NCBI GenBank assembly: GCA_024639025.1
Contig: JAHEJF010000175.1
Span: forward strand, 1-5,266
Reading direction: 5' to 3'
Origin: Ahrensia sp.
GTDB lineage: Bacteria; Pseudomonadota; Alphaproteobacteria; Rhizobiales; Rhizobiaceae
Length of the DNA: 5,266 bases
Positions 1 to 5,266 of the stretch are shown here, one piece after another. A program made the translations under genes and the position numbers. Under the pieces are notes generated by a model that searched no databases, was not told the origin of the DNA, and saw nothing but the letters and a program-made list of their open reading frames with translations. The stretch's first letter is position 1. Every line of letters starts with the position of its first letter.

Positions 1-1
1 C

Positions 2-208
2 GGTCCGAAAAAATTTGCCGTTGCGTTGGGATATTCAGGTTGGGGAGCGGGACAGCTGGAGCAGGAAATCGCTGACAATGTTTGGCTGACGGTCGATGCT
101 GATCCAGAGTTTCTATTTGATCATGCCCATGAGGGAAAATATGAGCGCATGCTCTCACTTATGGGCATCAGCAGCATGAATTTCATTTCAGAAGCAGGGC
201 ACGCCTAG
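2..208 (+). CDS. AlgH/YqgE family protein (UPF0301), 3' end only
   Basis: This is the last 68 residues of a YqgE/AlgH-family protein; the start lies left of the window. The open frame runs to the edge and reads GPKKFAVALGYSGWGAGQLE, continuing past the TTG at 26, so that TTG is an internal leucine codon and not a start. The family hallmark is plain: GYxGWGxGQLExEI, then WLTVxADPEFLFD, then a C-terminal SEAGHA-type ending before TAG. Full-length members are about 180-200 residues, so roughly two thirds is missing. The family is a small soluble cytoplasmic protein of unsettled biochemical function; AlgH was named for an effect on alginate genes in Pseudomonas, which should not be carried over to this organism. 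The gene converges on the c-di-GMP gene, with 4 bp between the two stop codons. Family assignment is confident, function is not. Confidence 0.93.
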   Translation, partial: GPKKFAVALGYSGWGAGQLEQEIADNVWLTVDADPEFLFDHAHEGKYERMLSLMGISSMNFISEAGHA

Positions 209-212
209 ATTA

Positions 213-3131
213 CTATTCCGCGGCGGCTTCCGTTGCGATGATCGGATTTTCTGCTGCAACCAGCGCCACCGCGTCTTCTGCACTCATGGCAGCGCCCGCG
301 ATATATCCCTGGATATAGTCAATTTCCAGATCGCGCATCAGCTTGACTTCCTGTTCCTTCTCAACACCTTCGCAGACAACGTCCATGTCCAATGAGTGTG
401 CCATCTCAACGATGGAACGCAGCATGATGTCCCGATTGCTGGGCTGATTGTGCATGAAGGACTGGTCCACCTTCAGCGTGTCGAAGGGAAAACGCGTCAA
501 ATAGGCCAGTGAGGAATAACCGGTGCCAAAATCATCGATCGCCAGTCGAACACCGGCGCGTTTAATCCCCTCCAGGACTTTGCAGTTTTGCTCGGGGTTT
601 TTCATCAGGGTTGTTTCGGTGATTTCCAGGCGCAGTGTATGATTGCGAACAGGGTGCCGGGCCAAAATGCCCTGCACGACATTGGTGAAGTCGCGGGCGC
701 CCAGCTGCTGCGCAGACACGTTGACCGAAACAAAGATCGGCGTGTCGGCGATGACGGTATCCCACTCCACCAACTGTGCGGCGACAACTTCCAGTGCGTA
801 GCGACCCAGCTCATTGATCATGTTGTTTTTCTCTGCCAAGGGCACAAATTCCGAGGGAGAGATGGTGCCGCGGCGCGGGTGGTGCCAGCGTAGCAGTGCT
901 TCAAATCCGGCGATCTGACCATTTCTTGTTCTGACAATCGGCTGGTAGGCCAGCGAAATTTCCGACCGCTCAATGGCGCGGCGCAAATCGGCCACCAATT
1001 GAACCTCATTGCTGGTCGCATCCCTGAAGGCAGGCCTGAAGGGCTCAACCCTGTCACCACCAAATCGCTTGGCCTGATGCAGCGCCAATTCTGCGTCCTT
1101 GAATAGATCGTCCTCTTTGGCTCTTGCATGCGCCCATGTTGCCAATCCAATGGATGGCGTGAGCACGAATTCCTTTTCGGCAAAACTGATGGGGGCCTTG
1201 ATGGTCTTCTTCAGATGGTCGGCAAAATTTGCAATTTTCGTCGGATCGGTTTCGGACAACAACACGATGCCATATTGGTCACCGCCAATGCGGGCCAAGG
1301 TATCGTGTGGTTTCAGCAATCTGCGCAAGCGGCGCGCGACGGTGATCAGCAACGTGTCTCCGGCCGCGATGCCCACACTTTCATTGACGTCCTTGAAGCG
1401 ATCCAGGTCGATAATGAAAATTGTCGGTCTGATATCCTTGTCGACACCGGACAACGCCATGACGCTGCGAATGCGATCAAAGAACAGCTCCCTGTTGGGA
1501 AGGCCGGTCAGATTGTCATGCACGGCATCATGCAGCATGCGTGCTTCCGACCTTTTTTGTCCGGTCACATCGTTTGCCGTGCCGATGCAGCGAATGATCT
1601 CGCCGTCTGTCCCTGCCACGGGCCTGGCCTTGATCTTGTACCAGGAAAACTGATTGTCATGGCCTTGCAGCCGCAGATCCAGATCTATTTTGCCGCGGCG
1701 TTGTTCCACAACGGCGTCAAGTGCGCTTCTGAACTGATCCCTGTCTTCGGGATGAATATGTTTGAGCCAATTCTTGACCGGGCCCTGCAATGCACCGGTG
1801 CCTAAACCAAGCCGGTTGCCCAAATTGGGTGTGGTTGTCAGCCGGTCCCGATTGACATCCCAGTCCCAGACCAGGTTCCCGGAACCGGTGACCGCCATCG
1901 CCTGCAGTTCGACATTGGAAAACAGATTTTGTTGGAATGCGCCGCCGGAAAACGCATTCTGCATGATCGTAAATCCGATCAGGAGAACAATCAGCACCAG
2001 TCCACCAGCCAATGCCGGTTGAATGATGTCATTGTCGACTTGTCCGGTAACGGTCATCCAGCCGGCAACAATCCAGGCCAGAAGCAACGCCCATGCCGGG
2101 ATAAGCATGATGGCCCGGTCAAAGCCGCGGAAGCTCAAAACGATAATCAACCCCAGGCCAAACACGGCGGTGGCCGCCAAGGCCAAACGCGTGATGCCCG
2201 CCGCAACAGACGTATCATAGACCACGATGCCGGATAGAAGAATGATGCCCAATACCCAGGCAATCGCGCCATAGCGCAGATGATCATTCCAGCGGTTCAG
2301 GCTCAGATGGGTAAACAGGAACAAGGCCAGGGTGGCTGTAATAGCGACTTCCGACAGGGCACGCCAGGTTCGAATTTCGTCCTGTTCCAGAGGCCAAATG
2401 CGTTCGACAAAGCCAAAATCGATCGAGACGTAAACCAGCACTGACCAGGCCAGGGCGGCAGCGGCAGGAAATGTGGAGGTGCCTCGAACAACGAATAAGA
2501 TGGACAGGAACAGGGCAAGCAGCCCGGCAATGCCAAGCACGATCCCACGATAGAATGTGTAGGAATTGACGATTTCCTTGTATTCGCCTTCCTCCCACAA
2601 ATAGACCTGCGGCAGGTTGGGCGAAGCCAGTTCGAGCACCAAAGTGATCACTGCACCGGGGTTCAGCGTGATGGAGAAAATGTCGGCATCGGAGGATTCC
2701 TGGCGATCCAGCGAAAAGCCCGAACTGGGCGTTATGGCGACAATGCGGTCAGATCCCAAGTCTGGCCAACGCAATCCTGAGTTCACCAGTCTGAAATGCG
2801 GGGCGACGATGAGCCGGTCAATCTGGGTGTCTGTCGTGTTCGCCAGCACCAGAACGGCCCAATCTCCGGCCGTTCCCGGATTGTTGGCTTGCACCTCGAT
2901 CGTGCGCACAATCCCTTCCGCATCAGGTGCGGTTGTGACCTGGAAGGTCTCCCCTCGGTCTCGGAAGATTGAAACGGCTTTTGTCAGATCAAGCGCCGTG
3001 CTGTCGCGATTGATGGATATCGTTTCGGCGGCCACGGCGTTTATGACGCCGACCATGAACAGCAGGATAAACAATCCTGCCTGCTTGATAGCTCTACGCG
3101 CTCCAGCCAAATTAACACACCCCGAATGCAT
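213..3131 (-). CDS. Membrane sensor c-di-GMP phosphodiesterase: 7TMR-DISM-like, PAS, degenerate GGDEF, EAL
   Basis: Predicted 972-residue inner-membrane protein that hydrolyses c-di-GMP in response to an unknown signal. Seen in order: a signal peptide or first anchor (about 12-35, ending AVAA), a periplasmic beta-rich domain (36-190), seven hydrophobic segments (about 193-215, 221-240, 258-278, 285-305, 311-335, 339-360, 370-391), a PAS/PAC domain (408-525), GGDEF (535-692) and EAL (708-955). The N-terminal half fits the 7TMR-DISM architecture; that is a pattern judgement. GGDEF keeps D575, D577, N583 and D592, but its signature is GGDQY (616-620) and the I-site position is KPHD (607-610) instead of RxxD, so cyclase activity is doubtful. 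EAL keeps E744-A-L, N804, E836/E839, D866-D867, K887, E921 and Q941, the set expected of an active enzyme. I chose the ATG at 3131, which forms TGATG with the stop of the acetyltransferase gene, over the TTG just upstream. A weak GGGA lies 7 nt before the ATG. Confidence 0.93.
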   Translation of the reverse strand: MHSGCVNLAGARRAIKQAGLFILLFMVGVINAVAAETISINRDSTALDLTKAVSIFRDRGETFQVTTAPDAEGIVRTIEVQANNPGTAGDWAVLVLANTTDTQIDRLIVAPHFRLVNSGLRWPDLGSDRIVAITPSSGFSLDRQESSDADIFSITLNPGAVITLVLELASPNLPQVYLWEEGEYKEIVNSYTFYRGIVLGIAGLLALFLSILFVVRGTSTFPAAAALAWSVLVYVSIDFGFVERIWPLEQDEIRTWRALSEVAITATLALFLFTHLSLNRWNDHLRYGAIAWVLGIILLSGIVVYDTSVAAGITRLALAATAVFGLGLIIVLSFRGFDRAIMLIPAWALLLAWIVAGWMTVTGQVDNDIIQPALAGGLVLIVLLIGFTIMQNAFSGGAFQQNLFSNVELQAMAVTGSGNLVWDWDVNRDRLTTTPNLGNRLGLGTGALQGPVKNWLKHIHPEDRDQFRSALDAVVEQRRGKIDLDLRLQGHDNQFSWYKIKARPVAGTDGEIIRCIGTANDVTGQKRSEARMLHDAVHDNLTGLPNRELFFDRIRSVMALSGVDKDIRPTIFIIDLDRFKDVNESVGIAAGDTLLITVARRLRRLLKPHDTLARIGGDQYGIVLLSETDPTKIANFADHLKKTIKAPISFAEKEFVLTPSIGLATWAHARAKEDDLFKDAELALHQAKRFGGDRVEPFRPAFRDATSNEVQLVADLRRAIERSEISLAYQPIVRTRNGQIAGFEALLRWHHPRRGTISPSEFVPLAEKNNMINELGRYALEVVAAQLVEWDTVIADTPIFVSVNVSAQQLGARDFTNVVQGILARHPVRNHTLRLEITETTLMKNPEQNCKVLEGIKRAGVRLAIDDFGTGYSSLAYLTRFPFDTLKVDQSFMHNQPSNRDIMLRSIVEMAHSLDMDVVCEGVEKEQEVKLMRDLEIDYIQGYIAGAAMSAEDAVALVAAENPIIATEAAAE

Positions 3132-3133
3132 CA
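3129..3133 (-). promoter_or_regulatory. TGATG stop/start overlap coupling acetyltransferase and c-di-GMP gene
   Basis: The TGA ending the acetyltransferase gene (3133-3131) shares its last base with the ATG of the signalling gene (3131-3129). Such overlaps usually mean translational coupling by re-initiation or local ribosome reuse. The only nearby Shine-Dalgarno-like sequence is a weak GGGA (3142-3139), 7 nt from the ATG, which agrees with dependence on upstream translation. Confidence 0.7.
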
Positions 3134-3748
3134 AACGATCCCGTAAGTCACCTTGCTGCCACCAGAAGGGCGTTCATGCAATGGATTGATCTGTGAAAAA
3201 AGAATATGGTCCTGCCACTTCCCATCAATTTTCAGATAGGAGCGAAGCAACCCTTCGCGCTCAAATCCGGTTTTTTCAAGGAGACGAATAGATCGTTCGT
3301 TCGATGGAATGCAGGCAGCTTCAAGTCGGTGCAATCCATGCCGGGTGAAAGAATACTCACAGATCAGGCGCAAGCCCTCGCTCATATAGCCAAAACCTGC
3401 ATATTCCTCACCGATCCAGTAACCAATCTGCGCCGACATGGAGACGCCCCGGCGTATATGGCCCAGCGTGATACCGCCAAGCAATGCGCCATCGGACAAT
3501 CGCGTAATGAAAAACGGATACCCTGTACCCGCATTGATCTCGCTTGAGTACCGCCGCAGCCTGTTTCGATAGGAAACCCTGGAGAGGTCATCGCGTGGCC
3601 ATCGTGGTTCCCATGGCTGAAGAAATTCAGCACTGGCAGCGCGCAGTTCTGACCATTCCAGATAATCGCTGAATTCTGGGTGCCGCAGGCAGACCCTGCT
3701 GCCCTCAATAACAGCCTTGCTGCTCCCGCGAAATGAAAACGCAAACAT
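3131..3748 (-). CDS. GNAT N-acetyltransferase, RimJ/RimL type
   Basis: A 205-residue cytoplasmic acetyl-CoA-dependent acetyltransferase. Family members acetylate the N-terminal amino group of ribosomal proteins (RimJ on S5, RimL on L7/L12) or other amines; the substrate here cannot be told from sequence. The fold is recognisable: an N-terminal strand with LRHPEFSDYLEW (21-32), a conserved FLQPWEPRWP stretch (42-51), a core ending in GYWIGEEYAGFGYMSEGL (109-126) that holds the acetyl-CoA phosphate loop as GFG (118-120), then NERSIRLLEKTGFEREG (150-166), the usual last helix and strand. The first loop position is Glu115 where Gln or Arg is common. The ATG at 3748 matches the usual N-terminal length of such proteins, and no other Met occurs before residue 104. 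It follows the peptidase stop by 32 nt with no clear Shine-Dalgarno sequence, which suggests dependence on upstream translation. Its TGA overlaps the next ATG by one base. Confidence 0.92.
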   Translation of the reverse strand: MFAFSFRGSSKAVIEGSRVCLRHPEFSDYLEWSELRAASAEFLQPWEPRWPRDDLSRVSYRNRLRRYSSEINAGTGYPFFITRLSDGALLGGITLGHIRRGVSMSAQIGYWIGEEYAGFGYMSEGLRLICEYSFTRHGLHRLEAACIPSNERSIRLLEKTGFEREGLLRSYLKIDGKWQDHILFSQINPLHERPSGGSKVTYGIV

Positions 3749-3771
3749 ATCAGGCAGTCCCAGTTAGTATC

Positions 3772-3776
3772 GATTC
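3772..3776. other. GANTC site (GATTC) in the peptidase-acetyltransferase gap
   Basis: A GATTC sequence, the target of the cell-cycle adenine methylase CcrM of Alphaproteobacteria, lies in the 32-bp gap 24-28 nt upstream of the acetyltransferase ATG. By my reading it is one of only two GANTC sites in the window; the other, at 2695-2699, is inside the coding sequence of the c-di-GMP gene. The site is seen; methylation or a regulatory effect is inferred. Confidence 0.4.
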
Positions 3777-3780
3777 CATA

Positions 3781-5094
3781 TCACAAAGCTGCGGTTGCAG
3801 CACTGTGATGGATTGTACCGGTATTATCATAATCTGACAGCACCGAGGTAATTTCATTCATATCCAAAAGCTTATCGACCGGACCAACCGCTGAAACAGT
3901 TGGACGAGAACCCATGAACAGGCGATTTGCCAGGTCGCGCAGGCGTTCCACCGTCAGCTTATCCAGTCTGGAAAGCAATTCCTCATTGGGGATGGGGCGT
4001 CCAAACAACAGAATTTGTCGTGCGATCTGTCCGGCGCGCGCAGGGGCGCTTTCGCCGGACATCAGCAAGGACGATCTGAATTGCGCGCGCGCCCGCCGCA
4101 ATTCCGGCTCCCCGATGTCGAGCGCGCATCGCTTCAGTTCCGCCAGGATCAGATGCACAAGTTCGGTCAAATCATCGGGCTCTGTTGCAGCATGCACACC
4201 GAAGATGCCGGTGTCCGAAAATCCCCAATGAAATGCATAAATTGAGTAGCACAGTCCCCGTTTTTCCCGGATTTCCTGAAACAGGCGGGAAGACATGCCG
4301 CCACCCAATAGCATGGCCAGCACCTGGCTGGCGTAATAATCGCGCACATGATAGGCGCGTCCTTCAAACCCAAGCAGGAACTGCGTGTCCTGCAACTGGC
4401 GCGGCTCCCGATAGTCTCCTCCAACATAGTGTGCGAGATTGTCCGGGCTGTAGGCGGTCACCTTGGCAAAACTTGAGAAACGAGCGCGCACCATCTCCAC
4501 AATCTGATCATGCTCCACTGCGCCGGTGGCCGCAATGACCATACGCTCTCCCGAATACTCGCGCCCAATATAATTGCGGATCATCTCCGGCGTGAAAGAA
4601 TTGATTGTTTCGCGGGTGCCAAGGATCGCTCTACCCAAGGTCTGGTGGCGATAGGCTGTTTCAGTAAAACGGTCGAACACACAATCGTCGGGCGTGTCGA
4701 TTGCTGCGCCCAATTCCTGCAAAATCACATGCTTCTCGCGTTCCAGCTCATCCGCATCAAATTTGGAATTTTGCAGGATGTCAGCCAGGATATCCAGGCC
4801 CAGGGCGGTGTCTTCTTTCAGCAGGCGAACATAATAGGAGGTGGTCTCTACGCTGGTTGCGGCATTGATGTCACCGCCGACGTTTTCAATGCTTTCAACA
4901 AGGCTTTGGGCGCTTCGTGTATGGGTACCTTTGAACGCCATGTGTTCAAGCAGATGCGCAATACCATGTTCATCTTCAAGTTCGTTTCGAGCGCCGGCTC
5001 TGACCCAAACACCAAGGGAAACACTCTCTACATGCTCAAAACGTTGTGTTGCTACAGTAATCCCATTTTGCAAAACAGTTGTTTGCACTGTCAT
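3781..5094 (-). CDS. M16 family zinc metallopeptidase (processing peptidase beta-like)
   Basis: A 437-residue zinc endopeptidase of family M16B, related to the beta subunit of mitochondrial processing peptidase and to bacterial PepR/YmxG-type proteins. The inverted zinc motif HLLEH is at 47-51 (ligands His47 and His51, catalytic Glu50) and the third ligand Glu127 sits in the VILQE stretch, with Glu120 seven residues before it, as expected. The second half carries GGGMSSRLFQEIREKRGLCY (264-283), with the Arg and Tyr typical of the partner domain that closes over the substrate. Length fits the single-chain bacterial form, which usually dimerises. No signal peptide or membrane segment is seen, so it should act in the cytoplasm; natural substrates of these enzymes are poorly known. 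The frame is open up to a TTG at 5157, but that would overlap thrC by 23 nt. The ATG at 5094 has a good AGGAG 8 nt upstream and begins the family's usual N-terminus (TVLQNGITVA). Confidence 0.95.
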   Translation of the reverse strand: MTVQTTVLQNGITVATQRFEHVESVSLGVWVRAGARNELEDEHGIAHLLEHMAFKGTHTRSAQSLVESIENVGGDINAATSVETTSYYVRLLKEDTALGLDILADILQNSKFDADELEREKHVILQELGAAIDTPDDCVFDRFTETAYRHQTLGRAILGTRETINSFTPEMIRNYIGREYSGERMVIAATGAVEHDQIVEMVRARFSSFAKVTAYSPDNLAHYVGGDYREPRQLQDTQFLLGFEGRAYHVRDYYASQVLAMLLGGGMSSRLFQEIREKRGLCYSIYAFHWGFSDTGIFGVHAATEPDDLTELVHLILAELKRCALDIGEPELRRARAQFRSSLLMSGESAPARAGQIARQILLFGRPIPNEELLSRLDKLTVERLRDLANRLFMGSRPTVSAVGPVDKLLDMNEITSVLSDYDNTGTIHHSAATAAL

Positions 5095-5102
5095 ATACGC
5101 TA

Positions 5103-5107
5103 CTCCT
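5103..5107 (-). promoter_or_regulatory. Ribosome binding site of the M16 peptidase gene
   Basis: AGGAG on the - strand, 8 nt before the ATG at 5094. It is the best Shine-Dalgarno match at the gene starts in this window. It decides the start: the longer frame from the TTG at 5157 would begin inside thrC without a comparable site. Confidence 0.8.
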
Positions 5108-5108
5108 G

Positions 5109-5125
5109 CCGCAGTTTGCCTGCGG
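5109..5125 (-). repeat. Perfect inverted repeat (6-bp stem, 5-nt loop) in the thrC-peptidase gap
   Basis: CCGCAG, loop GCAAA, CTGCGG on the - strand: a fully paired, GC-rich 6-bp stem in the 40-nt gap after the thrC stop. It ends one base before the AGGAG of the peptidase gene. It has no following T run, so it is not a standard intrinsic terminator. It could slow access to the ribosome binding site, protect a processed 3' end of thrC mRNA, or be chance. The repeat is seen directly; any role is inference. Confidence 0.5.
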
Positions 5126-5134
5126 ACATCCTCC

Positions 5135-5266
5135 CTAAGCTCTTGTGAGCTTTGCAATATGATCTTCTATCATTTTTAGGTCAGATGGAAGAGAAACAAA
5201 CTTTTCTTCTCGCGACATAAGATCGCCAAGCCAGTCGGGCAATGAAGGCTCCGTGCCAGACGCATC
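5135..5266 (-). CDS. thrC: Threonine synthase, 3' end only
   Basis: The last 43 codons of a gene that enters from the right edge, read in the frame beginning at base 5266 and ending in TAG. The peptide contains LPDWLGDLMSREEKF followed by a short acidic helix and DHIAKLTRA at the end. This matches the C-terminal tail of alphaproteobacterial threonine synthase, the PLP enzyme that converts O-phosphohomoserine to threonine in the cytoplasm. No catalytic motif lies within the visible part, so the call rests on this tail plus the familiar order thrC followed by an M16 peptidase. The stop lies 40 nt before the start of the peptidase gene on the same strand, which suggests co-transcription. The operon promoter would be upstream of thrC, outside the window. 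Confidence 0.85.
   Translation of the reverse strand, partial: DASGTEPSLPDWLGDLMSREEKFVSLPSDLKMIEDHIAKLTRA

Noticed and set aside
214..262. Bidirectional terminator at the convergent stops (GTTGC...GCAAC, CCGCGG)
   Set aside because: The stems are 5-6 bp at most, with a 19-nt loop or no loop, and there is no T run.
1270..1530. Active diguanylate cyclase
   Set aside because: The signature is GGDQY instead of GGDEF/GGEEF and neighbouring conserved positions also deviate; treated as probably regulatory.
1128..1805. Long + strand open frame (225 codons) opposite the signalling gene
   Set aside because: It lies antisense to well-conserved PAS/GGDEF coding sequence, is rich in residues typical of shadow frames, and resembles no family.
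3132..3134. TTG start one codon upstream for the signalling gene
   Set aside because: The adjacent ATG is the stronger start codon and forms the classical TGATG junction.
2617..3189. + strand open frame of 190 codons opposite the periplasmic domain
   Set aside because: Shadow of the signalling gene; no domain, and it crosses the acetyltransferase/signalling gene junction.
4510..5148. Long + strand open frame (212 codons) opposite the peptidase gene
   Set aside because: It is antisense to the conserved zinc-binding half of the M16 peptidase and runs into the thrC tail; no recognisable domain or ribosome binding site.
5095..5157. Longer M16 peptidase N-terminus starting at a TTG
   Set aside because: It would overlap thrC by 23 nt, add a tail not typical of the family, and ignore the well-placed AGGAG before the ATG at 5094.
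1..5266. Mobile element, CRISPR array, defence cassette or RNA gene
   Set aside because: No direct repeats, transposase, spacer pattern or tRNA-like structure was seen, and coding sequence of conserved chromosomal families fills nearly the whole window.

Overview
The window looks like ordinary chromosome of an alphaproteobacterium, probably Hyphomicrobiales/Rhizobiales-like. The class-level call rests on three things: the character of the proteins (a cytosolic M16 peptidase close to the mitochondrial processing peptidase beta type, directly behind threonine synthase), the compact operon layout, and a marked shortage of GANTC sites, the target of the alphaproteobacterial methylase CcrM. The order is an inference from general familiarity with this gene order, and the species cannot be named from the sequence. 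There is no sign of an insertion sequence, phage, CRISPR array, tRNA or rRNA.

Layout. At the left edge, on the + strand, is the 3' end of an AlgH/YqgE (UPF0301) gene, ending at 208. Everything else is on the - strand and reads right to left: the 3' end of threonine synthase thrC (stop at 5135), an M16 zinc peptidase (5094 to 3781), a RimJ-type GNAT acetyltransferase (3748 to 3131), and a large membrane-bound c-di-GMP signalling protein (3131 to 213) with signal peptide, periplasmic domain, 7TMR-DISM-type membrane region, PAS, GGDEF and EAL. Gaps in the - strand series are 40 nt, 32 nt and a 1-nt stop/start overlap (TGATG), so the four genes very probably form one operon whose promoter lies beyond the right edge. 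The signalling gene and algH converge with only 4 bp between their stop codons. No stretch longer than 40 bp is without a gene.

How the genes work together. thrC makes threonine, the M16 enzyme is a cytosolic zinc peptidase, and the acetyltransferase probably modifies a protein N-terminus or a small amine. None has an obvious link to c-di-GMP, yet the signalling gene is tightly coupled to the acetyltransferase by overlap. The signalling protein keeps every catalytic residue I can check in its EAL domain, while its GGDEF signature is degenerate (GGDQY, with no RxxD inhibitory site). It is therefore best read as a membrane-sensing c-di-GMP phosphodiesterase whose GGDEF domain is regulatory or weak. 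I found no clearly new biological system; the points most worth following up are this sensor, its operon context, the GANTC pattern and the structured thrC-peptidase gap.
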